Counted from the stretch's first letter, positions 8,786 through 16,753 are shown. The stretch is 64,000 bases of DNA from JAUIET01 sp039111475 (GCA_039111475.1 JBCCIP010000023.1:1-64000); one strand, 5' to 3'. Numbers and translations: made by a program. Notes: a model not told the origin generated them from the sequence alone.

Positions 8786-9253
8786 CTATTGATAGTTGGC
8801 CGTGAATATATAGGGTATGTCTTTTTCCCCATCGGTCGCACCGTTAAGAATAATGTCGCCGATAACAGGGAAGTGTGCATCGCCCTTAGAGAGTATCCTT
8901 GTTGTTTTTCCGTCAATGCGAGGCGTGAAACTCACCCCATCTACTGGCGGACCCGCAGAAACGCTGGCATCCACATAGGCATTAACGGTACCGTCGACTC
9001 GAATAACACCGGGTGTTTCCGTACCAGTGCAACCCATACCTGCGACACCGCTCAGAACGCCACCGCTTGCCATTGAGCACGTACCGTCAACATTCACGAC
9101 CTGGCCAAAATCCACTTCGGTTTCTTCAGTAATGCTTAATGCTGAAACAATCTCAACATTGGCAGTACCGGTTTGTTCGGCAGCGAAAGTAGCAAGTGAT
9201 GGAAAGGAAAATATGGAAAATAGCATTGAAACCGTCAGCACACGGTTTTTCAT
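8786..9253 (-). CDS. DUF4402 secreted fibre subunit (second in the locus)
   Basis: A 155-residue secreted protein with a signal peptide ending near LATFA. It is closely similar to the first subunit: VDFGQVVNVDGTCSMASGG, GMGCTGTETPG, FTPRIDGKTTR, and the closing strand YIFTANYQ. The two cysteines and the next-to-last tyrosine are conserved. The start has an excellent ribosome site (AGGAG, 7 nt from ATG). It lies 172 bp after the first subunit gene, past a terminator hairpin, so it is probably expressed at a lower level by read-through or from its own weak promoter. Likely a structural or minor pilin; the exact place in the fibre cannot be told from sequence. Confidence 0.87.
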   Translation of the reverse strand: MKNRVLTVSMLFSIFSFPSLATFAAEQTGTANVEIVSALSITEETEVDFGQVVNVDGTCSMASGGVLSGVAGMGCTGTETPGVIRVDGTVNAYVDASVSAGPPVDGVSFTPRIDGKTTRILSKGDAHFPVIGDIILNGATDGEKDIPYIFTANYQ

Positions 9254-9389
9254 AAAGACGCTCCTGTCTAATACGCTCCTTGTTTGGAGAGCATAGCAGT
9301 TGATCTAACAATTACCGTATTTTGCCGACAGACGCCCACAAGAACGCCCACCAAACGAACTTGGCGAGCGAATTTTGATCAGAAAAGTG

Positions 9390-9417
9390 CAGGCGCCCGG
9401 GTGCTGCCGGACGCCTG
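9390..9417 (-). terminator. Terminator or attenuator hairpin after the first subunit gene
   Basis: An 11-bp stem (CAGGCGCCCGG at 9390-9400 and CCGGACGCCTG at 9407-9417, one G-T pair) with a 6-nt loop starts 8 bp past the stop of the first subunit gene. On the minus strand it is followed by CACTTTTC, a short T run. A leaky stop here would make the first subunit the most abundant, as is common for major pilins. Confidence 0.65.
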
Positions 9418-9425
9418 ACTACTAG

Positions 9426-9884
9426 TTACTGATAGTTTGCAGTGAACGTGTAGGCGATGTCCTTGTCACCGTCCGAGGTATCGGTCAATACGATGTTGCC
9501 GATAACATTTGCAGTCGTAGTTCCACCTGTCAAAGTACGGCTTACAGCACCGTCCAGAACAGGGTTGTATACAACGCTGCTGTCTCCGTCACCGCCGCTC
9601 AGCGAGATGTCAACGACTGCGCCTGACGTACCAGTGATGGTGAAAAGACCATCCGTTTCAGTACCGGTGCAAGCCATTCCCGCATCGCCGCTAAGTCCGC
9701 CACCAGACGCCATGGTACAAGTACCGTTGACGTTAACGATGGTGCCAAAATCAATTTCTCGATCTTCTGAGATAGTTATCGCAGATACGATGTTGACGTT
9801 GGCATTGCCCGCTTGGTCTGCAGCAAAAGCGTGGCTGCTCACCGCAAGGGCAACAATCGAAGAGGCTAAAAGTAGTTTTTTCAT
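9426..9884 (-). CDS. DUF4402 secreted fibre subunit, probable major pilin
   Basis: A 152-residue secreted protein with a textbook signal peptide (MKKLLLASSIVALAVSSHAFA). The mature domain shows the DUF4402 pattern IDFGTIVNVNGTCTMASGG, GMACTGTETDG, and a closing alternating strand YTFTANYQ. The start at 9884 is set by GGAG 8 nt upstream; the frame is open further back but without a credible start. This is the promoter-proximal gene of the locus. It has a near-consensus sigma-54 promoter about 105 bp upstream and a terminator hairpin just after its stop, which suggests high, separately tuned expression. Chaperone-usher subunits usually end in an alternating strand with an aromatic next-to-last residue, as seen here. 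Confidence 0.88.
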   Translation of the reverse strand: MKKLLLASSIVALAVSSHAFAADQAGNANVNIVSAITISEDREIDFGTIVNVNGTCTMASGGGLSGDAGMACTGTETDGLFTITGTSGAVVDISLSGGDGDSSVVYNPVLDGAVSRTLTGGTTTANVIGNIVLTDTSDGDKDIAYTFTANYQ

Positions 9885-9987
9885 GGTCAAACTCCATCTT
9901 GTGTAGTTGAGGCGAAACGTTTTCGTAACGCGCAGTAAGTAATCATGTCCTGGGCGCGTATCGCCTAAACATGTTGCAGCTTGTAAA

Positions 9988-10005
9988 TTGCAGCTTGCGT
10001 GCCAA
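9988..10005 (-). promoter_or_regulatory. Sigma-54 (-24/-12) promoter for the pilin locus
   Basis: On the minus strand 10005-9988 reads TTGGCACGCAAGCTGCAA. The established sigma-54 consensus is YTGGCACG-N4-TTGCW; only one base differs (CTGCA for TTGCA), and the GG and GC pairs are separated by exactly 10 bp. Transcription would start near 9979, giving a leader of about 95 nt before the first subunit. A sigma-54 activator gene in the same locus supports the call. Confidence 0.8.
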
Positions 10006-10048
10006 CATTTTTGCAATCCAATGCGGCGTGCCTGCTTGATACCTTTGC

Positions 10049-10083
10049 CTAATACTAAGTAATTGAAAATATTGAAGTATTAG
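10049..10083. promoter_or_regulatory. Inverted repeat, candidate activator site upstream of the sigma-54 promoter
   Basis: CTAATACT (10049-10056) and AGTATTAG (10076-10083) are perfect reverse complements with a 19-bp spacer. The centre is about 87 bp upstream of the expected transcription start, within the range where enhancer-binding proteins usually bind. Assignment to the locus regulator is an inference. The flanking stretch from 10010 to 10290 is AT-rich and otherwise shows nothing I can name. Confidence 0.4.
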
Positions 10084-10290
10084 CTTTTATCTTTTTTCCG
10101 GATGCAAACCTGATGTATTAAAATAGTTAGCTGTGTCACAAAAAGCGTTCAAAACATAGTCAGTAAAATCCTCATGATTTAGGACGGTTCAATACAGTTA
10201 TTTGCGATTTGATTTTCGTATTGCCAAAAAATTAGCGATATGCGAAATCCACATCGAGCGCAGAGCCGCAGCAACAGGTAAACTGCCGCG

Positions 10291-10695
10291 ATGACCACTA
10301 ATGTTTCATGCTGGCACTGCGGCAATCCATTGCAGAATCTGATTCTGCCGCTATCACGTCGGGAAGAATGTTCTAGCTGCGCTGCTGACCAGCATGTTTG
10401 CAAAATGTGTGGGTACTTTGATGCCAACACCGTTGTTCAATGCAGTGAGGAACGCGCGGAGCCTCCCGGCGATAAAGAAGCGGCCAATTTTTGTGATTAT
10501 TTTTTGCTGAGTAGTTCGAGTGCTGGAGAGTCTGCGGAGCAGTACAAAGCCACACAGCAACTAAATGAACTATTTGGAGACAATTCTTTGGATGCACCAT
10601 CTTGGTTGGACGCTGATGATTCAAGCTCCGGGGGTTCTAAGCAGTCCACGGAGTTTGATCCTGAGGCTGAATTGAAGAAGTTGTTTGATAACTAA
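10291..10695 (+). CDS. Small zinc-ribbon protein of unknown function
   Basis: A 134-residue soluble protein. The N-terminal 65 residues carry a row of cysteine pairs (CWHC, CSSC, CKMC) plus further cysteines and histidines, which fits one or two zinc-binding ribbons. The rest is acidic and serine-rich, and ends with a charged helix (EFDPEAELKKLFDN). No catalytic motif is visible. The start has a modest ribosome site (CAGGT, 11 nt). It is convergent with the lipase gene, 6 bp between stops. I do not recognise a characterised homologue; nucleic-acid or protein binding is possible for a zinc ribbon. Confidence 0.7.
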   Translation: MTTNVSCWHCGNPLQNLILPLSRREECSSCAADQHVCKMCGYFDANTVVQCSEERAEPPGDKEAANFCDYFLLSSSSAGESAEQYKATQQLNELFGDNSLDAPSWLDADDSSSGGSKQSTEFDPEAELKKLFDN

Positions 10696-10701
10696 CGACA
10701 G

Positions 10702-11676
10702 CTAAGCCATTTCTTCCAGTACGGATCGATATTTTTTCATTGAGTGGTCGCCAAGACCGGGCATTAACTTTCCAACAATTCCTTGGCCGTGTTGCAACGC
10801 TCTCATTCGCTCCGAAAAAGCAATTTTTATCCGCTGTACTCTGGACGGGTTCATGATGCATTCACATCCTTTACGTATGATTATCAATTGACCTACATGA
10901 CGGTAGTTGAGCTTGTGCAACCAACTATCCGTCAAAGGTATGTCGAGGAAGCTCTCAGTGACTTTGCCCAGCTTTTTAAGACTGGCTGGCGGCACACGTG
11001 TGACGATGTCATTGGCATGCATTAATCTGAAATGCTTGGCAGTCAATTCGTATTGTTCTGAATAACGCGCATCACCGACTCGTGGCTGACCAAACGTGTA
11101 GACAGCTGCAATATCTTGTTCCTTAAAAAGCCCCTCCGCTAATAAACGAGTGGCGGCCGTTGTGGCCAGCGCTCCGCCAAGACTATGGCCAGCAATCCAG
11201 AGCTTTCTAGAGGAGACACCTCTGTGCTTTTTCAGGTATGAAAATAGCCCAGTCTGCGGCAATGGTTTAGACGGTGGCCAGAGCATTGCCCGATTCGCAT
11301 CTTTCCACACCTGATGCAGCGCGCGCCAAAAACCGGCATGCATCATGCCTTTAGTTATCGGAGGCTGGATTGGCAGGGCAAACAAGTCATCATAAATATC
11401 ACGGAAACTGCTGGGCTCGGTGCCGCGAAAGCAAAGTACTATGTGCTTTTCCGCTACTCCGACAATGCATTGTGTGCTCGCTCCGGAAAAGAACTGCGCA
11501 TGATCGAAACCCCACTTGATAAGCATGGACTCCAATCGATGTGCTTCATGCACAAGTTCATTTTCGCTATGGTTTATTGGATAGATCTTTTCTGAACATC
11601 GCGCCAACCAGCAGGCGACAGCCGGATCAAAATCATCTTGTGTAACCGCGTCAAGAGTTTTCAGAAATGCTGACAT
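10702..11676 (-). CDS. Class 3 (fungal-type) lipase family hydrolase
   Basis: A 324-residue alpha/beta hydrolase of the lipase_3 family. The nucleophile elbow GHSLGG places the catalytic serine at residue 165; the acid is likely D223 (HANDIVTRVPP) and the histidine H260 (YRHVGQL). The stretch VLCFRGTEP (80-88) is the conserved oxyanion-side strand of this family. There is no signal peptide, so it may act inside the cell or associate with membranes. It likely cleaves ester bonds of acylglycerols or related lipids, though the substrate cannot be told. It stands alone on the minus strand, divergent from gpsA with about 105 bp between the starts. Confidence 0.88.
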   Translation of the reverse strand: MSAFLKTLDAVTQDDFDPAVACWLARCSEKIYPINHSENELVHEAHRLESMLIKWGFDHAQFFSGASTQCIVGVAEKHIVLCFRGTEPSSFRDIYDDLFALPIQPPITKGMMHAGFWRALHQVWKDANRAMLWPPSKPLPQTGLFSYLKKHRGVSSRKLWIAGHSLGGALATTAATRLLAEGLFKEQDIAAVYTFGQPRVGDARYSEQYELTAKHFRLMHANDIVTRVPPASLKKLGKVTESFLDIPLTDSWLHKLNYRHVGQLIIIRKGCECIMNPSRVQRIKIAFSERMRALQHGQGIVGKLMPGLGDHSMKKYRSVLEEMA

Positions 11677-11781
11677 AGTGATAGTGTCAAGAGTGTCGTT
11701 GGAACAGCCGTGGCGGGAGTATATACTGGCTCTGAGCCCAGCTCTAAGCGGCTACATAAAAACAATTGATTGAGGTAGTGC

Positions 11782-12786
11782 ATGTCCAAGTTCAAAGTAG
11801 GTCTTTTGGGTGGCGGTTCATGGGGTACTACAGTTGCCTCACTAGTGGCTCGAAATGCCCCCGTGACTTTGTGGGCCAGAGATGCCAATACTGTTGCTGA
11901 AATAAACGCCGATCACACCAACAGCAAGTATCTACCTGGCGCGCAATTGCCAGAGGCCTTAACGGCAACCCGCGATATCGCTGATGCGGTGGGTAATACG
12001 GACGTCGTCATTATGGGGATACCCTCGCATAACTTTCGAGCTGTTATGCAACAGGTCGCTGAGAACATTCGCCCCTGGGTGCCTATCATCAGCCTAACAA
12101 AAGGACTTGAGCTTGATACGCGCATGCGAATGACAGAAATTATGCATGAGATAGCGCCTGGCCATCCGGTGGGTGTTTTGAGCGGCCCCAATCTTGCTCG
12201 CGAGATCATGGCAGGTAAGGCGGCCGCAAGTGTGATCGCCATGGAAGACGCAATTATTGTCAAAGAATTGCAATCTCTGTTCAGTAGCGGTTTGTTTCGT
12301 GTGTATACCAATGAAGACGTTGTGGGTTGCGAGTTGGGCGGAGTGCTAAAGAACATTATTGCGATTGCTGTGGGCATGGGCGATGGACAGGGTGCCGGTG
12401 ACAATACACGCTCAGCGTTGATCACCAGAGGCTTGGCGGAGGTTACGCGTTTAGGCGTTGCGCTAGGAGGTAAAGCTGAAACGTTTGCAGGCCTTGCCGG
12501 AATGGGCGATATGATTGCCACATGCACCAGCCCTCAGAGTCGCAACCGCCATGTGGGTGTTGAACTTGGCAAAGGCCGCAATATGCAGGAGATCATTGAC
12601 GAAATGGTGATGGTGGCTGAAGGCGCCAAGAGTGCGCCTGCGGTTATTGCTTTGGCTGAAGAGCATGGTATTGAAATGCCAATCGCACAAGACGTTTATC
12701 GAGTACTGCAGGGTGACTCCACGGCTAGCCGTGCATACCGTGGATTACTCAGGGTCTCGCCTGGTGCGGAGTCTGAACCTGGATAG
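11782..12786 (+). CDS. gpsA: Glycerol-3-phosphate dehydrogenase [NAD(P)+]
   Basis: Reduces dihydroxyacetone phosphate to sn-glycerol-3-phosphate, the backbone for phospholipids. The 334-residue protein has the dinucleotide-binding loop GGGSWG (10-15), TKG with K107, the signature GVLSGPNLARE and the catalytic lysine in GGVLKN (K190). Length matches the bacterial family. The start is fixed by GAGG 6 nt upstream of the ATG. The gene is convergent with the SDR gene, with no spacer between the stops. It is the clearest housekeeping gene in this part of the window. Confidence 0.97.
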   Translation: MSKFKVGLLGGGSWGTTVASLVARNAPVTLWARDANTVAEINADHTNSKYLPGAQLPEALTATRDIADAVGNTDVVIMGIPSHNFRAVMQQVAENIRPWVPIISLTKGLELDTRMRMTEIMHEIAPGHPVGVLSGPNLAREIMAGKAAASVIAMEDAIIVKELQSLFSSGLFRVYTNEDVVGCELGGVLKNIIAIAVGMGDGQGAGDNTRSALITRGLAEVTRLGVALGGKAETFAGLAGMGDMIATCTSPQSRNRHVGVELGKGRNMQEIIDEMVMVAEGAKSAPAVIALAEEHGIEMPIAQDVYRVLQGDSTASRAYRGLLRVSPGAESEPG

Positions 12787-13623
12787 CTAAGAAACTGCAT
12801 TAGCGTTGCGCTGTCGGTACTTCTCCTTGTTTTTTCGCCCCATCGCATACAAACGTTTGCGACTGCCGCGACGTAACTTAGGAAAAAGATAACTCAGGGT
12901 TGTTAGTTTACCACTAACCGCTGGCATGGCTATTTCAATATCCTTGCCGCGCGCTAATTCCACAATCGCATCTGCCACCTGCACAGCGGTACTCATTGGC
13001 TGAGAGTACACAATATCTTCCACCTGATCGATTTCATCCATAATGAAACCGGTATCAATGGGGCCTGGTGATACAACGCCAACGGCAATGTTTTGCTCGC
13101 GCAGTTCGTCGGCCAAACCATAGGTAAATGATCGCAAGCCAGCCTTTGTCGCCGCATAGGTTGCGGCACCTTGCATAGGCATGCGGCCAGCAAGCGATCC
13201 AACGTTTACAATGGCGGCGCCGTTGGCTTGGGTTAAATAGGGCAGCGCAGCGGCCGTCAAGTACAGAGGTGCACGCAAGTTGATATCCACCATGGCGGCC
13301 AAATCACCGGCCGAGCGCTCTTCCACATTGCCACGCCTGTGCATGCCTGCGTTATTGATCAGGCAATGAATGGCGCCGAACTCGTCCACAGTACTTTTTA
13401 CCAAGTTACTGCACGCCGACTCATCCGCTACGTCCATAGCAAGAGTGACTACATCAGTCAAATTGCTTAGCTCGTCGCTAATTTTTGAAAGTGCTTCTTC
13501 ACCGCGTGCGACCAACATGAGGTTGGCGCCAAGCTTTGCAAATGCGCGTGCAGCAGCTGCGCCGACGCCTGCTGAAGCGCCAGTAATAATAATTGCCTTG
13601 TCTTTGAAATCTATTATTGCCAT
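12787..13623 (-). CDS. Short-chain dehydrogenase/reductase
   Basis: A classical SDR of 278 residues. It has the cofactor motif TGASAGVG (14-21), NNAG (90-93), the catalytic serine S143 and the YxxxK pair Y156/K160, so it should be active with NAD(P). The basic C-terminal tail (RRGSRKRLYAMGRKNKEKYRQR) is unusual and may touch membranes or nucleic acid. It follows the DUF2855 gene by 6 bp, so the two probably form one transcript. The substrate is unknown; lipid or keto-acid alcohols are common for this subgroup. Confidence 0.92.
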   Translation of the reverse strand: MAIIDFKDKAIIITGASAGVGAAAARAFAKLGANLMLVARGEEALSKISDELSNLTDVVTLAMDVADESACSNLVKSTVDEFGAIHCLINNAGMHRRGNVEERSAGDLAAMVDINLRAPLYLTAAALPYLTQANGAAIVNVGSLAGRMPMQGAATYAATKAGLRSFTYGLADELREQNIAVGVVSPGPIDTGFIMDEIDQVEDIVYSQPMSTAVQVADAIVELARGKDIEIAMPAVSGKLTTLSYLFPKLRRGSRKRLYAMGRKNKEKYRQRNANAVS

Positions 13624-13629
13624 CTGTTT

Positions 13630-14715
13630 TTACACCATTTCGATTATTTGCCCCTCATCGGGCGCACTACGACCGTTGCATACATCGTCATAAATGGCAC
13701 TCAATCCAGTCAAACCCTGATGCGGAGTGAGCTTCAGCCACTCACTGCTTTGCTGGATTGTCGACGCCACAAAGTCTGCTGACTTACGCTCAAACACTTG
13801 CGCACCCCACTCGGCAACCCGTTTTTGAATGTGCCCAGGTGCGAAGAAAAATTCACTGCGCTCTGCAATGATCTTGTCGTTTCCGGCGGCTTGATCCCAA
13901 TGTGTAAGGCCGACGTTAACCGTGAACTTCATATTGTCACCTAGTTGCTCGTGCAGCCTGCCTAGCAGGTCACTGTTGCCTGACATATCGACAATGGCGG
14001 TGGGCTTAGTACTATCAATATCGGCTAATGCATCGTACGAAAACACAGCGTCGAAAACGTCTATGCCAGAAACAAAGGCTTCATTTCTACTTGAGGTTAG
14101 GCCGATTGATGGCGGTGCTCCAGGGATATTCTTGAGAGCGTAGCCCAACCCAACACTGGTTTTACTGGAGGCGCTAAGCACCACTACCTGTTCAGCGCCA
14201 TACCAATCGTTGGCAAGCAATGCATCACCAAGGCAAAAGCTGGTGGCGTAAAGCGGCCACAGCAACATGAGTTCGGCGTCAAGCGACGCGTCGTAGTCTG
14301 CTTCGCTGTTAACTCTGCGATAACGGTTATAGGTCGGTGGCAATTCAGCTCTATGCGCAGCTCCATCGATTAAGGCGTCGGCCGTTACTTTGCCAGGCGC
14401 CATTTTTAGCTCCGTGGCTGGTGGGAAGTAACCAAACAATTTATCCCCAACCGGCACATCAGGGTGTTCAGATTGGCTTACCTCGCCAAATCCCCAAACT
14501 GGAATGATTCCCTGTCCTTCTGCGTCGTCACCGTGTGGAGGAAAGAACTGCCAGTAACCAATCATATCGGCCGCGACAGCATAGGTAATATTGTTGGCAG
14601 TGAAAGCGAATTTGGTGATGTTGACTATGATCTCGCCGGCACCGGCCGCGAGCGGCGGTACATTCACAATCCGGCAGTTGGTATAGTCGTCTTTTCTTGT
14701 TTGAAATTCAGCCAT
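13630..14715 (-). CDS. DUF2855 family protein (distant medium-chain reductase)
   Basis: A 361-residue protein of the DUF2855 family, a divergent branch of the zinc-independent medium-chain dehydrogenase fold. Visible family features are the N-terminal GroES-like part (TKFAFTANNITYAVAADMIGYWQFFP, continuing into PVWGFGEVSQS) and a Rossmann-like half (VVVLSASSKTSVGLGYAL). No characterised reaction can be named. The ATG at 14715 has AGAGG upstream. It is the first gene of a two-gene unit with the SDR; such pairs of two reductases suggest consecutive redox steps on the same compound. Confidence 0.82.
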   Translation of the reverse strand: MAEFQTRKDDYTNCRIVNVPPLAAGAGEIIVNITKFAFTANNITYAVAADMIGYWQFFPPHGDDAEGQGIIPVWGFGEVSQSEHPDVPVGDKLFGYFPPATELKMAPGKVTADALIDGAAHRAELPPTYNRYRRVNSEADYDASLDAELMLLWPLYATSFCLGDALLANDWYGAEQVVVLSASSKTSVGLGYALKNIPGAPPSIGLTSSRNEAFVSGIDVFDAVFSYDALADIDSTKPTAIVDMSGNSDLLGRLHEQLGDNMKFTVNVGLTHWDQAAGNDKIIAERSEFFFAPGHIQKRVAEWGAQVFERKSADFVASTIQQSSEWLKLTPHQGLTGLSAIYDDVCNGRSAPDEGQIIEMV

Positions 14716-14890
14716 TGATAAGTACCTCTAGAGTCGCCACTAACAGACCCGCCACTCTACCAATAAACGCGGTGTCAGTGTCAGAGCTTTTACTCTGATA
14801 TGCTCCATTAACGCCACGGGCCGTCTTGCTTTTTTCTGCGGCGATGATGCATGCGACTTATCATCAACCTTAACAGAGGTCTATAACCTT

Positions 14891-16093
14891 ATGATTATAA
14901 AGAATATCGTTGTCTATTTATTGCTGTTGGGCTTGCTTGGCGCCTGCGCTATTCAAACGAATGAGCACAGGCGGGAACATGCGCTGTCTTTGCTGAAAGA
15001 CAAGGATGCTAACGCTATTTTGTTTTTGCAAGGAGAGCAGCAGATTGCTGCCTTCCGCAATTCCTCTGTGCTCGCGCCCATGCGTCGAATCGAGGCGTCC
15101 GAATCACCGCTGGAATTGCCTAATGCCGAGCGCCAACTGTCAGAGGTCTCTATTCCTATAAAGCAAAAGCAGCTAAGTCTTGAGGACTATCTTGTCGAAC
15201 ACAGGGTAGCAGGCTTGATTGCGATAAAAGATGGGCAAGTGACGTTTGAACGCTACAGATTGGGCAACGACGCTGACTCAAAGTGGATTTCGTTTTCAGT
15301 TGCCAAAAGCGTGGTGTCGCTGCTCATTGGTGCAGCCATAAAAGATGGTTATATAGAAAGCCTGGACCAGAAAGTGACGGATTATCTGCCTCAGTTAAAA
15401 GGGTCCGGGTATGAGCAATCGACAATACGAAATCTGCTACAGATGGCCTCAGGTGTTGAATGGAATGAAGACTACGCCGACCCTGAATCAGACGTTGCGG
15501 ATGCGAACTACGAAACCCTCCCATTGTACGAACACCTGCGACTGAAGAAGGCTGTTGCTCCTGCCGGGGAGTTATTTAATTACAACACAGCTGAAACTAA
15601 TCTCGCTGGAACCTTGCTGCGATCCGCAATTGGCAATAATCTGTCGACTTATCTTCAGCAGAAGATATGGCAACCTTTTGGAATGGAGAGTGATGCCTAT
15701 TGGCAGTTAACTGAAGAAGCTGGCGGTGAGTTTGGTGGTTGCTGCATCAACGCGACGCTGCGCGACTACGCAAGAATTGGCCTATTTGCGCTCTATGAAG
15801 GTAAACTCAAGGATGGGCACTCTGTGCTGCCTGAAAACTGGTTGGCGGAATCCATAGCGCCTTCGCGCGCATTCGATGGCTATGGTTATTTCTGGTGGCT
15901 GGAGCCAGATGGGAGCTATCAGGCCTCTGGTATTTTCGGCCAAGGTATCTACATCAACCCCGCAACATCAACCGTGATCGCAATACACAGTGCCTGGCCG
16001 GAAGCTGACAATGAGCAAAGGTGGGAATTGCTCACTGGGGTGCTTAAGGCAATCGATGCAGAGATGGAAAAGATTCAACCAGTCTCGCCATAA
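14891..16093 (+). CDS. Lipoprotein serine hydrolase of the beta-lactamase/NylB fold
   Basis: A 400-residue lipoprotein: hydrophobic start followed by lipobox LLGAC (lipidated Cys19). The C-terminal 300 residues are a class C beta-lactamase-like domain with the SxxK motif SVAK (S136/K139) and FNYNTAETNL in the place of the second conserved tyrosine region, as in NylB-type amide and ester hydrolases. It is more likely an esterase, amidase or peptidase than a true beta-lactamase. It should be anchored in the envelope facing the periplasm. Its 3' end overlaps the convergent XRE-cupin gene by 19 bp. Confidence 0.88.
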   Translation: MIIKNIVVYLLLLGLLGACAIQTNEHRREHALSLLKDKDANAILFLQGEQQIAAFRNSSVLAPMRRIEASESPLELPNAERQLSEVSIPIKQKQLSLEDYLVEHRVAGLIAIKDGQVTFERYRLGNDADSKWISFSVAKSVVSLLIGAAIKDGYIESLDQKVTDYLPQLKGSGYEQSTIRNLLQMASGVEWNEDYADPESDVADANYETLPLYEHLRLKKAVAPAGELFNYNTAETNLAGTLLRSAIGNNLSTYLQQKIWQPFGMESDAYWQLTEEAGGEFGGCCINATLRDYARIGLFALYEGKLKDGHSVLPENWLAESIAPSRAFDGYGYFWWLEPDGSYQASGIFGQGIYINPATSTVIAIHSAWPEADNEQRWELLTGVLKAIDAEMEKIQPVSP

Positions 16094-16674
16094 TTAATCA
16101 CAGACAGCAAGCGTATGGGTACCTTTAATAATGCCTCTGGACCGTGAGGAATATCGCCTTCAAAGGTAAGACTGTCGCCGGGCTCCATAGTGTAGGTGTG
16201 ATTGCCGTGGCGATACTCTAGCCGGCCCTCCAGTAGATAGAGGAACTCTGTACCAGCATGCGCAAAGGTCGGAAACACCTCGCTGGCATCATCCATCGTA
16301 ACCAGAAAAGGCTCCATATTTCGCCGTGGGCCTTGTTGGTAACACAATAAGTGGTAGGTATGCCCGCGCTCAGTGCCGCGTTTCACCACTTCTAGCCCTT
16401 CACCTTGCTTAATATGGTGTGCCGTGCCTTCTGGCCGGTCAAAGTCTTTGAACAGTGCCGAAAGGTGCAAGCCAAGCGCATTGCATACCTTATGCAATGT
16501 ATCCAGGCTGGTGGATACCTGCGCGTTTTCGATACGACTAAGCATGCCCTGGCTGATGCCAGCAAGCTGCGCCACATCCGTGATTTTCAGCCCTTGCGAA
16601 AGACGGCGTTGCTTAAGGGTAGACGCCAGAAACTGGTCCAGCTTGGGGTCGTTGCTTTTCTGCTTGTCGCTCAT
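16075..16674 (-). CDS. XRE-family regulator with C-terminal cupin
   Basis: A 199-residue regulator. The N-terminal helix-turn-helix (residues about 14-70: LKQRRLSQGLKITDVAQLAG then ISQGMLSRIEN) is joined to a cupin domain (about 110-195; EFLYLLEGRLEYRHGN, MEPGDSLTFEGDIPHG). Proteins of this design, such as PuuR, commonly repress amine or amino-acid catabolic genes and sense a small molecule. It is divergent from the GlnT/GMAS-like gene, with 127 bp between the starts. Two direct repeats 20 bp apart overlap that gene's promoter and are a natural operator candidate. Autoregulation is also likely. Confidence 0.92.
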   Translation of the reverse strand: MSDKQKSNDPKLDQFLASTLKQRRLSQGLKITDVAQLAGISQGMLSRIENAQVSTSLDTLHKVCNALGLHLSALFKDFDRPEGTAHHIKQGEGLEVVKRGTERGHTYHLLCYQQGPRRNMEPFLVTMDDASEVFPTFAHAGTEFLYLLEGRLEYRHGNHTYTMEPGDSLTFEGDIPHGPEALLKVPIRLLSVINYGETG

Positions 16675-16704
16675 TATTTGTTCTTAACAATCGCAGAGTT
16701 GCGG

Positions 16705-16733
16705 TTTACAGTGGCTTTTACCAATAGTAATAT
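16705..16733 (+). promoter_or_regulatory. Sigma-70 promoter of the glnT/glx operon
   Basis: TTTACA (16705-16710) and TAATAT (16728-16733) are separated by 17 bp, close to the TTGACA/TATAAT consensus. The start codon of the ligase gene is 68 bp downstream of the -10 box. The -10 box lies inside the first of the two direct repeats at 16726-16753. Confidence 0.6.
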
Positions 16734-16753
16734 ATTTTGCGCAGCAGTAATAT
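16726..16753 (+). promoter_or_regulatory. Twin AGTAATAT repeats, candidate XRE-cupin operator
   Basis: AGTAATAT occurs at 16726-16733 and again at 16746-16753, exactly 20 bp (two helical turns) apart and on the same DNA face. The first copy overlaps the -10 box. Binding by the divergent XRE-cupin regulator would block RNA polymerase. The link is inferred from position. Confidence 0.45.

Noticed and set aside
9333..9350. Possible second sigma-54 promoter ahead of the second subunit
   Set aside because: GG-N10-GC spacing is present, but TGGGCG and CGGCA fit the consensus poorly.
9457..9906. Plus-strand frame of 149 codons opposite the first pilin gene
   Set aside because: It is the mirror of a clear DUF4402 gene with a signal peptide; its protein is low-complexity and resembles nothing.
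11913..12527. Minus-strand frame of 204 codons inside gpsA
   Set aside because: It is antisense to a certain gene and has no family match or promoter.
14891..16093. True class C beta-lactamase
   Set aside because: It has a lipobox and a NylB-like active-site region and no AmpC-type YSN/KTG layout that I can place, so the general serine hydrolase call is safer.
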